DNA of 64,000 nucleotides from Sulfitobacter sp. DSM 110093 (GTDB lineage Bacteria; Pseudomonadota; Alphaproteobacteria; Rhodobacterales; Rhodobacteraceae), in NCBI RefSeq assembly GCF_022788715.1, contig NZ_CP085167.1, positions 2,105,001 to 2,169,000 on the forward strand. Reading direction: 5' to 3'. Positions 18,122-27,522 of this stretch are shown one piece after another. The notes under the pieces are model-generated. The model was not told the DNA's origin and ran no database searches. It was given only the letters and a program-made list of their open reading frames with translations. A program made the translations under genes and the position numbers. Each line of letters begins with the position of its first letter. The stretch's first letter is position 1.

Positions 18122-21016
18122 ATGCTAAAGTCATCTACGATGAAGCCGAATTTTACCCTTTCCCTGTCGTTCGACGGCATTCGTTTGCTCCACCGCACGG
18201 CGGGCGGTTGGCGGCTTGTTGGTGAAGTGGCGCTCGACAGTACGGATTTGCCCTCTGAACTCGCCGTTTTGCGCAAGACCGCCACGGCACTTGATTCCGG
18301 CGGGCTGCGCAGTCTGCTGCTGATCCCCGACGCGCAGATCAAATATCTGACCATCGACACGCCCGGCGCGGACAGCGCCGCGCGCCGTGCCGCAGCAGCA
18401 GCGGCACTGGAAGGGGCCACGCCCTATGCTGTGGCCGATCTGGTCTTTGATGTCAGCGCGGATGGCACGCAAACCCATGTGGCCGCCGTGGCGCGCGAAA
18501 CCTTGGAGGAGGCCGAAGCCTTCGCGGTGGAGCATCGTTTCCATCCCGTCAGCTTTGCCGCCGCCCCTGCCGCCCACCCCTTTGACGGTGCGCCGCATTT
18601 CGGGCCGACCAAGGCTGCATCAGAGCTTTTGGAGCCTGGCGAATCCGTAGAACCCGAAGCCACCGCTATCGTGATCACCGGCGTGATGAGCGCGCCAGAG
18701 GGACCGATTGCCGACACGAATGCAACGATCGCCGTCGCCGACGTGCCCGCAGCGCAGCAGCCGGAGCCGGAGCTTGCTCCCACGCCTGAAGACACCCCTC
18801 CGCCGGTTGAAGAAGAGCTGCCTGAATTAGCCGCGCCCGAACAAGCGCCAGACGCCTCGGATCCAGCCGAGCTAGAGGCGACCCCAGATGAGCTTCCCCC
18901 GCCCCTTGTTGAAGACCTGCCCGATCTGGATGCGCCGGTAGAAACAGCTGAGGCGTCGGCCGGTTCGAAAGAGCCCAAATTGGCTCCAACGCCAGCAGAA
19001 ACACCACCACCGCTGGAAGAGGATTTGCCAGAGCTCGACGCCCCTAAGACGGGGGCCGCGGCTGATACGCCCGAAGAGCCCGAGGAAACGTCCCCGCCCG
19101 CGATCGGAAGCGTTGCGGCCTCCACAGCGCCCCTCGCTGCGGCTGCTAAGGGCGAAAGTGAAACGCCCGCACCGCCGACCGCTCGGCCAGAACCTTCGCG
19201 CAAGGTGGATTTCTCGGCCCCGCCGTCGCGCAGCGCCCCGGCTGCGGGTTTTGCAAGCCGTCGCGGCGGAACGGACAATGCACCGAACCTTGGCGGCGCG
19301 AGCCGGGCCACACCGCCGCCCCCGCCTGCTGCCAAACCAGATACCAAACCGAATGCGGGGCCGAACACGGCTCCCAGTTCAACTCCAGCACCCAGCACAG
19401 CCTCACTGCCAGTCGGTGCGCCCTCCCCCGCTGCCGCCCCACTGGCGCCGCAGATGCCGGTTGAGCCTGCCACCGTCGAGGCCGCGACAGAGGCCGCAGC
19501 GCCCGAACCTGACAGCAGTTCGCTGACGCCCAATGCCCAGTCTTCGGTCGGCGGGTTCCTAAGCCGTCGGAAGCCCAAAACATCGAAAGACAGACGGTCA
19601 GCAGCCACCGCCCCCAACGCGGCCACGCCCTCCTCTGAAGCCGAGCGGATGACCGTCTTTGGCGCGCGCCGGCGTAACGAGGTGGGTGGTAAGCCGCGTT
19701 TCCTTGGGCTGATCCTGACTGCGGCGCTTTTGGTCTTCCTTGCTGGCGTGGCGGCATGGGCGTCGATTTTCCTTGATGAAGGCAACGCGCTTTCGCGGCT
19801 TTTCGGTGATCGCAGCCCGCGCAGTACCGCCGAAGCTTTGGCCCCGACTGATACACCGACAAGCGAAGACGCGATCACAGCGCTTCCTCCTGAGCCCACA
19901 GAACCCGATGCGATCGAAACCGCCGCATTGGACGCTGGCCTGACCGATGAAGACGGGGCCGTGCTCGACGCGCTGCGGGACCCCCAACCGCGCCCCATCA
20001 CCGAGATGACAGAGGCCGAGATTGACGCCAAATATGCCACCACCGGCATTTGGGCGCGTGCCCCAGACGTGCCCCCGGCCCCTGCCGCGGCCATCGATAT
20101 CGATGATCTTTACCTCACCAGCATTGACCCGATCAGCACCACGACCGACGCTGTGGCCCTGCCACCTGCCAGCGGTTTTGGCACCGACACGGCACCCGGC
20201 ACGGTAAGCTCTCCGGCCGCTGCCGGAACAGTTTTTGCGCTGGATTCCCAAGGTCTGGTTAAGCCCACGGCCCAAGGCGCGATGAGCCCCGATGGGCATC
20301 TTCTCTACCTCGGGCGCCCCGCCGTAGAGCCCCCCGCGACATTGACCCGGCCAGAGGTTGCGCCGACCACACCAGAGGTCGACAACACCTTGGCCGAGGC
20401 GCGCCCCCGCACGCGCCCCGACGATCTGGAAGAAACCAACGAACGCGCGCAGCTTGATGGTCTGACGCGCACTGAGCTTGCAGGTCTGCGGCCGCAGTTG
20501 CGGCCCAAATCGGTTCAGGAAGAGGCCGAAGAGGCGCTTGCCGCCGCCGCGCCCGAAGTGGCGATTGACCCGATCGACACCAGCGATGCGGTTGCCGCCG
20601 CCCTTGCCCCGCCGCCAGCGATCCAGAATGCCACGAAACAGGCCACCACCCAGTCGCGCCGTCCTGATACGCGGCCCCGCAATTTTGACCGTATCGTGAA
20701 ACGCGCTGCACGCAGTCCCGAACCTGCGCAGGTTGCCAGCGTGGCCCCCAAAGCGGTGCAGCCCCGCTTCCCGTCGAAAACGTCGGTCGCGAAACAAGCC
20801 ACGGTGAAAAACGCGATCAACCTGCGTGATGTCAATCTGATCGGGGTCTATGGCAAACCGTCGAACCGCCGGGCGCTGATCCGGCTGAGCAACGGACGCT
20901 ACCAGAAAGTCGAAGTGGGCGACCGCATTGATGGGGGCCGCGTTTCGGCAATCGGCGACAGCGAATTGCGCTATGTCCGCCGGGGCCGCAATGTCGTGCT
21001 GAGGATGCCGAACTAA
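18122..21016 (+). CDS. GspL-like/GspC-like fusion membrane protein
   Basis: A 964-residue single-pass inner-membrane protein. The first ~160 residues resemble the cytoplasmic actin-like domain of type II secretion GspL/PilM: SLSFDGIRLLHR, then LLIPDAQIKYLTIDTP and a GATPYAVADLVFDV segment. Residues ~160-525 are a low-complexity acidic Pro/Ala/Glu linker with the repeated phrase APTP..TPPP(L/V)EE(D/E)LPEL. A membrane helix follows (FLGLILTAALLVFLAGVAAW, near 527-549), then a second disordered stretch. The last ~66 residues (NLRDVNLIGVYGKPSNRRALIRL through VEVGDRIDGGRVSAIG) look like the periplasmic homology region of GspC/PilP. No other secretion or pilus genes are adjacent. An alternative start is ATG 18140. 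It is divergent from the SIMPL gene. Confidence 0.72.
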   Translation: MLKSSTMKPNFTLSLSFDGIRLLHRTAGGWRLVGEVALDSTDLPSELAVLRKTATALDSGGLRSLLLIPDAQIKYLTIDTPGADSAARRAAAAAALEGATPYAVADLVFDVSADGTQTHVAAVARETLEEAEAFAVEHRFHPVSFAAAPAAHPFDGAPHFGPTKAASELLEPGESVEPEATAIVITGVMSAPEGPIADTNATIAVADVPAAQQPEPELAPTPEDTPPPVEEELPELAAPEQAPDASDPAELEATPDELPPPLVEDLPDLDAPVETAEASAGSKEPKLAPTPAETPPPLEEDLPELDAPKTGAAADTPEEPEETSPPAIGSVAASTAPLAAAAKGESETPAPPTARPEPSRKVDFSAPPSRSAPAAGFASRRGGTDNAPNLGGASRATPPPPPAAKPDTKPNAGPNTAPSSTPAPSTASLPVGAPSPAAAPLAPQMPVEPATVEAATEAAAPEPDSSSLTPNAQSSVGGFLSRRKPKTSKDRRSAATAPNAATPSSEAERMTVFGARRRNEVGGKPRFLGLILTAALLVFLAGVAAWASIFLDEGNALSRLFGDRSPRSTAEALAPTDTPTSEDAITALPPEPTEPDAIETAALDAGLTDEDGAVLDALRDPQPRPITEMTEAEIDAKYATTGIWARAPDVPPAPAAAIDIDDLYLTSIDPISTTTDAVALPPASGFGTDTAPGTVSSPAAAGTVFALDSQGLVKPTAQGAMSPDGHLLYLGRPAVEPPATLTRPEVAPTTPEVDNTLAEARPRTRPDDLEETNERAQLDGLTRTELAGLRPQLRPKSVQEEAEEALAAAAPEVAIDPIDTSDAVAAALAPPPAIQNATKQATTQSRRPDTRPRNFDRIVKRAARSPEPAQVASVAPKAVQPRFPSKTSVAKQATVKNAINLRDVNLIGVYGKPSNRRALIRLSNGRYQKVEVGDRIDGGRVSAIGDSELRYVRRGRNVVLRMPN

Positions 21017-21044
21017 GGTTACGTCTAAATGGCGCGCAAACAGC

Positions 21045-21068
21045 AAAAAGGGGCGCCAAAGCGCCCCC
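21045..21068 (-). terminator. Terminator after hppD
   Basis: On the minus strand the stem GGGGCGC/GCGCCCC with a short loop is followed by TTTTT, 27 bases beyond the hppD stop. Confidence 0.75.
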
Positions 21069-21093
21069 CGACCTCACAACCACCCTGAATGTT

Positions 21094-22188
21094 CTATGAG
21101 GCCTCAAGCTCGCCATTGTCGATCTGCTCTTGCTCGATCGATTCAAACAGCGCCTTAAAGTTACCCTCCCCGAAACCGTCATCGCCCTTGCGTTCGATGA
21201 ATTCGAAAAAGATCGGGCCAATCACGGTTTTCGAGAAAATCTGCAACAGGATGCGCGTCTCGCCCCCGTCGACGACACCTTCGCCGTCAATCAAGATGCC
21301 GTGTTTCTGCATCCGGTCCAGCGGTTCTTCGTGGCCGGTTACGCGGTCCTTGCTCATCTTGTAGTAGGTCTCGGGCGGGCCGGGCATGAACTTTAGCCCG
21401 TTGTCGGCGATCGCATCGGTTGCGTTATAGATATCCCGCGCGCCCACGGCGATGTGCTGGATGCCCTCGCCATTGTATTTCTTAAGATAGGCCACGATCT
21501 GCCCGGTCTCGCCCCGGTCTTCGTTGATCGGAATGCGTATGCGCCCACAGGGAGAGGTCAGCGCACGGCTGGTCAGCCCGGTAAACTTGCCTTCGATGTC
21601 AAAGAAGCGAATCTCACGGAAATTGAACAAATCGCCGTAGAACTTGAACCAGACGTCCATATTGCCCTTGTGGACGTTATGCGTGAGGTGATCGAGGTAG
21701 TAGAACCCAACACCCTCGGGCTTGGAAGTGGCGATCCAGTCGTATTCCCAATTATAGGGCGAGGTGTCGTAATACTGGTCGACGAAGTAAATCAGCGACC
21801 CGCCAATACCCATGATCGCGGGTACGTCCAGCACTTTGCCGTCGCCTTTATATTCCTCGGCGCCCTTAGCCACCGCATGGTCCAGCGCCTTTTGCGCGTC
21901 CACAACACGCCAGCCCATCGAAGGTGCGCAGGGGCCGTGTTCATCCACAAAACGTGCGGCAAAGCTGTCCGCATCGTAATTCAGCACATAGGTAATGTCG
22001 CCCTGCTGCCAAAGCTCGATCTTTTTGGTTTTATGATTGGCGACATGGGCATAGCCCATTTTGGTAAAGACATCGCGCAGCGCCTGTGGATCGGGGCTGG
22101 CAAATTCGACAAACTCAAAACCATCGGTGCCTGCTGGGTTCTCGGGCGTGATGGTTGATTTAGGGGCGTCATGTGGGAAAGGACCCAT
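21094..22188 (-). CDS. hppD: 4-hydroxyphenylpyruvate dioxygenase
   Basis: A 364-residue non-heme iron(II) dioxygenase that turns 4-hydroxyphenylpyruvate into homogentisate in tyrosine catabolism. Two vicinal-oxygen-chelate halves are visible. The iron ligands are in YLDHLTHNVHKG, in GIQHIAVGARDIYNAT and the glutamate of FFEFIERKGDDGFGEGNFKALFE, the highly conserved C-terminal signature. The start follows AGGAGATCAGAC. It is divergent from an Lrp/AsnC regulator, the usual arrangement for an amino-acid-responsive control gene. The homogentisate dioxygenase and later pathway genes are not in the window. Confidence 0.96.
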   Translation of the reverse strand: MGPFPHDAPKSTITPENPAGTDGFEFVEFASPDPQALRDVFTKMGYAHVANHKTKKIELWQQGDITYVLNYDADSFAARFVDEHGPCAPSMGWRVVDAQKALDHAVAKGAEEYKGDGKVLDVPAIMGIGGSLIYFVDQYYDTSPYNWEYDWIATSKPEGVGFYYLDHLTHNVHKGNMDVWFKFYGDLFNFREIRFFDIEGKFTGLTSRALTSPCGRIRIPINEDRGETGQIVAYLKKYNGEGIQHIAVGARDIYNATDAIADNGLKFMPGPPETYYKMSKDRVTGHEEPLDRMQKHGILIDGEGVVDGGETRILLQIFSKTVIGPIFFEFIERKGDDGFGEGNFKALFESIEQEQIDNGELEAS

Positions 22189-22251
22189 GTCTGATCTCCT
22201 CTGCTTTGGGATTTCCTACATCCTACGCCCTCATCTTTGCGCAGGTTGCGC

Positions 22252-22296
22252 GTATTGCGGCGTCACTATGGTCAAATATGCTGAAGTGCCGCATAC
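22252..22296. promoter_or_regulatory. Inverted repeat in the hppD/lrp divergent promoter region
   Basis: GTATTGCGGC (22252-22261) and GCCGCATAC (22288-22296) are inverted copies with one extra T in the left arm. They lie between the two divergent starts and are a plausible site for the Lrp-type regulator. Confidence 0.4.
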
Positions 22297-22326
22297 TGAC
22301 GTGAAACCACGCGGAAACCACGCATC

Positions 22327-22782
22327 ATGTTAGATGATATTGATCGGCGGCTGCTTACGGCGCTACAGAAAAATGCCCACCTCACCGCACAGGAACTTGG
22401 CGAGCAGCTTAACCTTTCTCCCAGCCAAGCCGGGCGGCGGCGGCAACGGCTTGAGGCCGAAGGCTATATTCGCGGCTATCATGCGCGGCTTGATCCGGTG
22501 CAGATGGGGCTGAACGTTCAGGGGTTTATTCAAGTCCATCTGGGCACTCATGGGCCGGAACATTCGGCCAGCTTTGCCCGCCTCATGGCCACCCGTCCCG
22601 AGATTGTGAGCGCGTGGACGATGACAGGGGATGCGGACTATCTTTTGAGAGTATATTGTGACGATCTGCCGAGCCTTAACAGGCTTATTCACGATGTCCT
22701 TCTGCCACATCAGGCCGTCAGCCGGGTGCATAGCCAGATCGTCATGGATCAACTGAAACAGGACGGGCCACTGCCCACCTGA
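22327..22782 (+). CDS. Lrp/AsnC family transcriptional regulator
   Basis: A 151-residue Lrp/AsnC protein. The winged HTH is at residues 1-55 (LDDIDRRLLTALQKNAHLTAQELGEQLNLS, then SQAGRRRQRLEAEGYIRGY). A RAM ligand-binding domain follows, including the TMTGDADYLLRVYCDDLPS segment. Given its divergent position next to hppD, it is most likely the local regulator of aromatic amino acid breakdown, with tyrosine or phenylalanine as effector (inference). It stops 18 bases before the antiporter gene. Confidence 0.92.
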   Translation: MLDDIDRRLLTALQKNAHLTAQELGEQLNLSPSQAGRRRQRLEAEGYIRGYHARLDPVQMGLNVQGFIQVHLGTHGPEHSASFARLMATRPEIVSAWTMTGDADYLLRVYCDDLPSLNRLIHDVLLPHQAVSRVHSQIVMDQLKQDGPLPT

Positions 22783-22800
22783 CCCTAAGAGAGGACCGCA

Positions 22801-24705
22801 ATGGAAGGTTTCCTGTTCCAAGCTTCCGTTTATCTGGCCGCCGCCGTGATCGCCGTGCCGATCGCCGCGCGATTGGGGCTGGGGTCGGTTTTGGGCTATC
22901 TCGCCGCTGGCATCTTGATTGGCCCGGTGCTGGGCTTGGTCGGGTCCGAGACGAAGGACGTGCAGCATTTCGCTGAATTCGGCGTGGTGATGATGTTGTT
23001 CCTGATCGGGTTAGAACTGGAACCCCGCGCCCTGTGGGACATGCGGCACCGGCTGTTGGGACTGGGCGGTTTACAGATGTTGTTGTCGACAGCAGCGCTG
23101 ATGGCAATCGCGATGGCATATGATCAGCCGTGGCGCGTGGCGCTGGCGATCGGCCTTACACTGGCGCTCTCGTCGACTGCGATCGTGCTGCAAACCCTTT
23201 CGGAAAAGGGGTTAATGCGAACACAAGGCGGCAGGTCGGTCTTTTCCGTGCTGCTTACCCAAGATATCGCGGTGATCCCCATACTCGCTTTCCTGCCGCT
23301 TTTGGCGGCGGGTGTCTCTGGCGGGCTTCTGCCCGATGGCTCCATCTCGCTCAGCGCGCAAGAGGTCGAGAACGCGCATCTCAGCACCGAGGCGCATGAC
23401 GCGGCCCATGCGGCGCAGACTTTCGTTCAAAGCCTGCCGGGTTGGGGCGTGACACTGGTCACCATCGGGGCCGTGGCTGCGATTATTCTCGTCGGCATCT
23501 ACCTAACCCGCCCGGTGTTTCGCTATATCCACCTTGCTAAACTGCGCGAGATGTATACGGCGCTGGCCCTGCTGATCGTCGTAGGAATTTCATCGCTCAT
23601 GACGGTGGTCGGACTGTCGCCTGCGCTTGGTGCCTTCCTTGCGGGTGTGGTGCTGGCCAGCAGCGAGTTTCGCCATGAACTGGAAACCGACCTTGAGCCG
23701 TTCAAAGGTCTGCTGCTGGGGCTGTTCTTTATCACCGTGGGCGCGGGGATTAACTTTGTCCTGTTGTTCGAAAAGCCGCTGATCCTGATCTGCATGGCGC
23801 TTTTGGTGATCATCGTCAAAGCGCTGATCCTGTTGGTGCTAGGCCGTCTCTTTCGCCTCAAGGGACGCGATGGGTGGCTGTTCACGTTGGCACTGGCGCA
23901 GGCGGGTGAATTCGGCTTTGTGCTGGTCAGCTTCTCCATCGCTACCGGCGTCATGCCCGACCCAATTGCCGAAACGCTGCTGTTGGTCGTGGCGTTGACG
24001 ATGTTGATCACGCCGCTGCTGTTCATCCTATACGACCTGATCAGCAAACGCATGGATGACAGCAGCCCTGTGATAGCAGATGAGATCGACAGCAGCGGCC
24101 CGGTAATCATCGCGGGTGTGGGGCGATTTGGCCAAATGGTGAACCGCATGGTGCAGGCTAGCGGGTTCGAAACAGTCGTGCTTGATCACAACCCCGAAAC
24201 CATCGCCGTCATGCGGCGCTTTGGTTTTAAAGGGTTTCTTGGCGATCCGACCCGTCCTGACATCCTGCGCAAGGCTGGGCTGCCAGACGCCAGCGTGCTG
24301 GTGGTGGCCCTTGATGACCCCAAAGCAGCGGTTTCGCTAATTTCCTACGCGCGCAAGGAGAACCCTTCCTTGCATATCGTCAGCCGCGCACGGGACCGCG
24401 AAGAGGTCTACCGCCACTATCAAGCAGGGGCCAATGACATCGTCCGGGAAATGTTCGACAGTTCCCTGCGCGCCGGGCGCTATGTCTTGGAAAACATGGG
24501 GCTTTCCAACTTTGAGGCCAATGAGGCACAAAAGCTTTTTTACGGGCATGACCGTTCGTCTGTGCGCGAATTGGCAGCGCTTTGGCGACCGGATGTGCCG
24601 CCCTCGCAAAACGCCGCCTACGTCGCTCGCGCCAAGGAATTGCAAAAAGACCTTGAGACGGCCTTTCTGAACCTCGGCGGAGACAAAACAGATAAAAGCA
24701 CCTGA
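22801..24705 (+). CDS. CPA2 monovalent cation:proton antiporter (KefB/KefC-like)
   Basis: A 634-residue antiporter with about 12 membrane helices (Na+/H+ exchanger domain, residues ~5-410) and a cytoplasmic TrkA-N Rossmann domain starting at GPVIIAGVGRFGQMVNRMV (about residue 433). The GLELEPRALWDMR, LALSSTAIVLQTLSEKG and AQAGEFGFVLVSFS motifs are typical of glutathione-gated KefB/KefC potassium efflux systems. Those systems protect against electrophiles by acidifying the cytoplasm. The Q-linker and glutathione-site details cannot be judged by eye. The start follows AGAGAGGACCGCA. No ancillary KefF/KefG gene is adjacent. Confidence 0.88.
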   Translation: MEGFLFQASVYLAAAVIAVPIAARLGLGSVLGYLAAGILIGPVLGLVGSETKDVQHFAEFGVVMMLFLIGLELEPRALWDMRHRLLGLGGLQMLLSTAALMAIAMAYDQPWRVALAIGLTLALSSTAIVLQTLSEKGLMRTQGGRSVFSVLLTQDIAVIPILAFLPLLAAGVSGGLLPDGSISLSAQEVENAHLSTEAHDAAHAAQTFVQSLPGWGVTLVTIGAVAAIILVGIYLTRPVFRYIHLAKLREMYTALALLIVVGISSLMTVVGLSPALGAFLAGVVLASSEFRHELETDLEPFKGLLLGLFFITVGAGINFVLLFEKPLILICMALLVIIVKALILLVLGRLFRLKGRDGWLFTLALAQAGEFGFVLVSFSIATGVMPDPIAETLLLVVALTMLITPLLFILYDLISKRMDDSSPVIADEIDSSGPVIIAGVGRFGQMVNRMVQASGFETVVLDHNPETIAVMRRFGFKGFLGDPTRPDILRKAGLPDASVLVVALDDPKAAVSLISYARKENPSLHIVSRARDREEVYRHYQAGANDIVREMFDSSLRAGRYVLENMGLSNFEANEAQKLFYGHDRSSVRELAALWRPDVPPSQNAAYVARAKELQKDLETAFLNLGGDKTDKST

Positions 24706-24709
24706 GCAA

Positions 24710-24735
24710 ACGGCCCCTTCCTTCGGGGCCGTTCT
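24710..24735 (+). terminator. Terminator after the antiporter gene
   Basis: The stem ACGGCCCC/GGGGCCGT with loop TTCCTTC is followed by TCTGTG, between convergent genes. Confidence 0.65.
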
Positions 24736-24743
24736 GTGCCGCC

Positions 24744-25757
24744 TTATGCGTCGCTTACGCCTGCTTCGGCGAAGGTCGCCATGCCCGCGTGGCAGGCAAG
24801 GGCGGCCTTTAAGATGCCAATCGCCAGCCCTGCACCGGACCCTTCGCCAAGCCTTAGATTCAGCTCCAGCAGCGGTTCTTTGTCCATCGCGCCCAACAGT
24901 CGGCGGTGGCCGCTTTCGGCGCTGAGGTGGCCCGCCACGCAGTGATCAAGCGCACCGGGTGCTGTGCGCACAAGGCAAAGCGCGGCAGCACAACAGATGA
25001 ACCCGTCAAGGATCACAGGAATGCGCAACTGACGCGCACGGGCCATGGCCCCGGCCATCGCCGCCAGCTCACGCCCCCCCAACCGGCGCAGTGTTTCCAG
25101 CCCATCACCGTGGTCGGCATGAAGCGCGACACCTTCGTCCACAACCTTGGTTTTCAACAAGAGGCCCGCGTCATCGACACCAGTGCCACGCCCTGTCCAG
25201 AACCCGCTTCCCCCGCCCAACAGCGCGCTGGCCAAAGCGGCGGCGGACGTAGTGTTGGCGATACCCATTTCACCGACCACAAGCAGATCGGCATCGCTGT
25301 TCACCGCATTCCAACCGGCACACAGGGCGTCCAAAAGCTCTGCGTCCGTCATCGCAGGTTCAACGGTGAAATCTTGCGTCGGCTTATCCAGTGCCAGCGG
25401 CACCACATCAAGGGTCGCTCCGTTCACCCGTGCGATCTGATTTATCGCAGCGCCCCCGTGCTGAAAGTTCGCCACCATCTGTGCCGTAACCTCTGCCGGA
25501 AAAGCCGAAACACCCCGTGCCGCAACCCCGTGATTGCCAGCAAAAACAATGATCTGGGGTAATGCAATCTCGGCCCGCGGACCACCGCGCCAGCCGCGAT
25601 ACCAAACCGCCAGATCCTCAAGACGGCCAAGCGCGCCGGGGGGTTTGGTCAGAATACCATTATGGGCACGCGCTTCCTCCATCGCCTCAGCGTCACATTC
25701 GGGCATAGACCGCAAAAGATTGCGAAATTCGGCGAGACTGGCGAGAGACGTGGTCAT
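24744..25757 (-). CDS. cobT: Nicotinate-nucleotide--dimethylbenzimidazole phosphoribosyltransferase
   Basis: A 337-residue CobT. It makes alpha-ribazole phosphate, the lower ligand precursor of cobalamin. Recognised stretches are [67 protein letters not shown] and the C-terminal [17 protein letters not shown] with the catalytic region. ATG 25757 is chosen over upstream extension because AAGGACCGCAT precedes it and the family starts there. It is divergent from cobS, which acts in the next assembly step; the 79-base gap is too short for a B12 riboswitch. Confidence 0.96.
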   Translation of the reverse strand: MTTSLASLAEFRNLLRSMPECDAEAMEEARAHNGILTKPPGALGRLEDLAVWYRGWRGGPRAEIALPQIIVFAGNHGVAARGVSAFPAEVTAQMVANFQHGGAAINQIARVNGATLDVVPLALDKPTQDFTVEPAMTDAELLDALCAGWNAVNSDADLLVVGEMGIANTTSAAALASALLGGGSGFWTGRGTGVDDAGLLLKTKVVDEGVALHADHGDGLETLRRLGGRELAAMAGAMARARQLRIPVILDGFICCAAALCLVRTAPGALDHCVAGHLSAESGHRRLLGAMDKEPLLELNLRLGEGSGAGLAIGILKAALACHAGMATFAEAGVSDA

Positions 25758-25836
25758 ATGCGGTCCTTTGCGGATTGATATTCCTTCATTTCTAGCCTTA
25801 GCCTGTCCCCGCTTAAAGTGCCGAAGGGGCGAAATC

Positions 25837-26643
25837 ATGGCCATTTCCGACATCTCAGTCCTCAAGGGGGCCTTTCGCGGCCGCGACATTGCTGTGGCCT
25901 TTGCCCTACTGACCCGCCTGCCCTTGCCACATTTTCATTTCCCGACCGAAGCACATCGCCCCCCCGCGCGCAGCGCTTGGGCCTATCCACTGGTGGGTAT
26001 CGTGCTGGCCTTAATCGCGGGCGGCGTGGGGCTGGCCCTGACGCGGATGGGGGCCACCCCGCCGCTCGCCGCCGCATTCGTGCTGATTACCACCGTCATG
26101 CTTAGCGGGGCGATGCACGAAGACGGTCTGGCGGATTGTGCGGATGGGTTCTGGGGCGCTTGGACGGCAGACAAGCGGCTGCGCATTATGAAAGACAGCG
26201 TGATTGGCACCTACGGCGTCGTGGCACTGGTGCTGTCGTTGCTGCTACGTTGGTATCTCATAAGCGAATTGATCACCGACGATGCGCTTGTTTGGGCGCT
26301 GGTCGTTGCCGCCTGCGGCTCACGCGCTGCGATGGTTTGGGTGATGGACAGCCTGCCCACGGTACGCCGCGACGGGCTGTCAAATCACACCGGCCGCCCC
26401 GGCGCATTGGCGACGGCAGTTGCGGTGCTGATCGGGGTGCTGCTCATCGTGGCGGCACCGGTCTATTCGGCATGGCGCTTAGCGCTTTTGGGGCTGGTCG
26501 CTGCGCTGTTGGTCCGGCAGATCGCCAAGCGCAAGATCGGCGGACAAACGGGCGACGTATTGGGTGCAACGCAGCAAATAACAGAGATCGCCCTGCTGAT
26601 CGGTTGCCAAATGATGGCCTATGGCTGGCAGGCCATTCCCTAA
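25837..26643 (+). CDS. cobS: Adenosylcobinamide-GDP ribazoletransferase
   Basis: A 268-residue integral membrane cobalamin synthase that joins adenosylcobinamide-GDP to alpha-ribazole (phosphate). Several membrane helices are visible, and the family motifs are [13 protein letters not shown] near the start, the metal-binding motif [32 protein letters not shown] and [17 protein letters not shown] near the end. ATG 25837 is preceded by AAGGGGCGAAATC. It is divergent from cobT, forming a compact two-gene cobalamin locus; the remaining cob genes are elsewhere. Confidence 0.95.
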   Translation: MAISDISVLKGAFRGRDIAVAFALLTRLPLPHFHFPTEAHRPPARSAWAYPLVGIVLALIAGGVGLALTRMGATPPLAAAFVLITTVMLSGAMHEDGLADCADGFWGAWTADKRLRIMKDSVIGTYGVVALVLSLLLRWYLISELITDDALVWALVVAACGSRAAMVWVMDSLPTVRRDGLSNHTGRPGALATAVAVLIGVLLIVAAPVYSAWRLALLGLVAALLVRQIAKRKIGGQTGDVLGATQQITEIALLIGCQMMAYGWQAIP

Positions 26644-26645
26644 CG

Positions 26646-26672
26646 AAAAACCGCGCCCCCGAAGGGACGCGG
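26646..26672 (-). terminator. Terminator after carD
   Basis: On the minus strand CCGCGTCCC-TTC-GGGGGCGCGG forms a hairpin followed by TTTTT, located between the convergent carD and cobS genes. Confidence 0.75.
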
Positions 26673-26696
26673 CTTGTTCTTAGCTCAGCGATGCCC

Positions 26697-27209
26697 TTAA
26701 GCGGCGACGCGGCTTTCCAGCACATCACCGACCTGTTTCGCAGCGGCCAGTTCATCCCCACCGGACACGGCGGCCACTTCGCGGGTCAGACGCTCAAGCG
26801 CGGCTTCGTAAAGCTGACGCTCAGAGTAGCTTTGCTCGCGCTGGTCGTCGGTGCGGTGCAAGTCGCGCACGACCTCTGCAATGGCAATCAGATCGCCGGA
26901 GTTGATCTTTTGCTCATACTCCTGCGCGCGACGGGACCACATGGCGCGTTTGACCTTGGCCTTACCCTTGAGGGTTTTCATCGCGTGGTTGATCACGTCC
27001 GGCGTGGACAGCGCCCGCATGCCGATCTCGGTCGCTTTATGGGTTGGCACCCGCAGCGTCATTTTGTCTTTCTCAAAAGAGATCACGAACAGCTCTAGCT
27101 TGATGCCGGCCACTTCCTGCTCCTCGATCGAGACGATCTGACCCACGCCATGCGCAGGGTAGACAACGAACTCATTCGGGCGGAAATCAAGCTTCTTCGA
27201 TTTAGTCAT
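26697..27209 (-). CDS. carD: CarD family transcriptional regulator
   Basis: A 170-residue CarD-type protein. The N-terminal RNA-polymerase-interacting domain reads FRPNEFVVYPAHGVGQIVSIEEQEVAG, followed by a helical DNA-binding C-terminal domain (REQSYSERQLYEAALERLTREVAAV). CarD stabilises promoter open complexes and is essential for normal rRNA and housekeeping transcription in alphaproteobacteria. The start is preceded by AAGGAGCGATCTAT. It follows the helicase/S4/ferredoxin block on the same strand but behind a 313-base gap, so it probably has its own promoter. Confidence 0.95.
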   Translation of the reverse strand: MTKSKKLDFRPNEFVVYPAHGVGQIVSIEEQEVAGIKLELFVISFEKDKMTLRVPTHKATEIGMRALSTPDVINHAMKTLKGKAKVKRAMWSRRAQEYEQKINSGDLIAIAEVVRDLHRTDDQREQSYSERQLYEAALERLTREVAAVSGGDELAAAKQVGDVLESRVAA

Positions 27210-27522
27210 ATAGATCGCTCCTTGGCGCGCGGGGGATGCCCCGCCATTAACTCAGACACCTGAACAGCACGTAAAACGCAGGCGAAGCGCAGCCTAAGCG
27301 GCGTGCGTTCGGGTGCGTCTGATCTAGAAATGTGAGGTCAACCTTGGCAGCAGGGTCGAAACATTATCAGGCTCGTGTGTTACAGCTTGAAGACAGCATA
27401 GCACAGAATCACGCCTTCCGAAAGCTACCCCAAGATCAACTTGGTGAATTTCCGGTCGCTTCAACAGTTTAGCGTGCGTTCTATCGGTATCGAGACGCCC
27501 GGCAGAACCGAATCAGCGAAGA
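27210..27522. other. 313-base intergenic region between fdxA and carD
   Basis: No open frame with a ribosome site and no tRNA or terminator hairpin was found. It presumably holds the carD promoter and the 3' end of the fdxA transcript; the middle (about 27330-27440) is more AT-rich than the flanks. Confidence 0.5.

Noticed and set aside
18424..21046. Two long minus-strand frames (556 and 482 codons) across the GspL/GspC-like gene
   Set aside because: They arise from Ala/Pro-rich codons of the real gene read backwards; the plus-strand frame has the membrane helix and recognisable end domains.
25758..25836. Possible B12 riboswitch between cobT and cobS
   Set aside because: The gap is only 79 bases and has no B12-box-like sequence.
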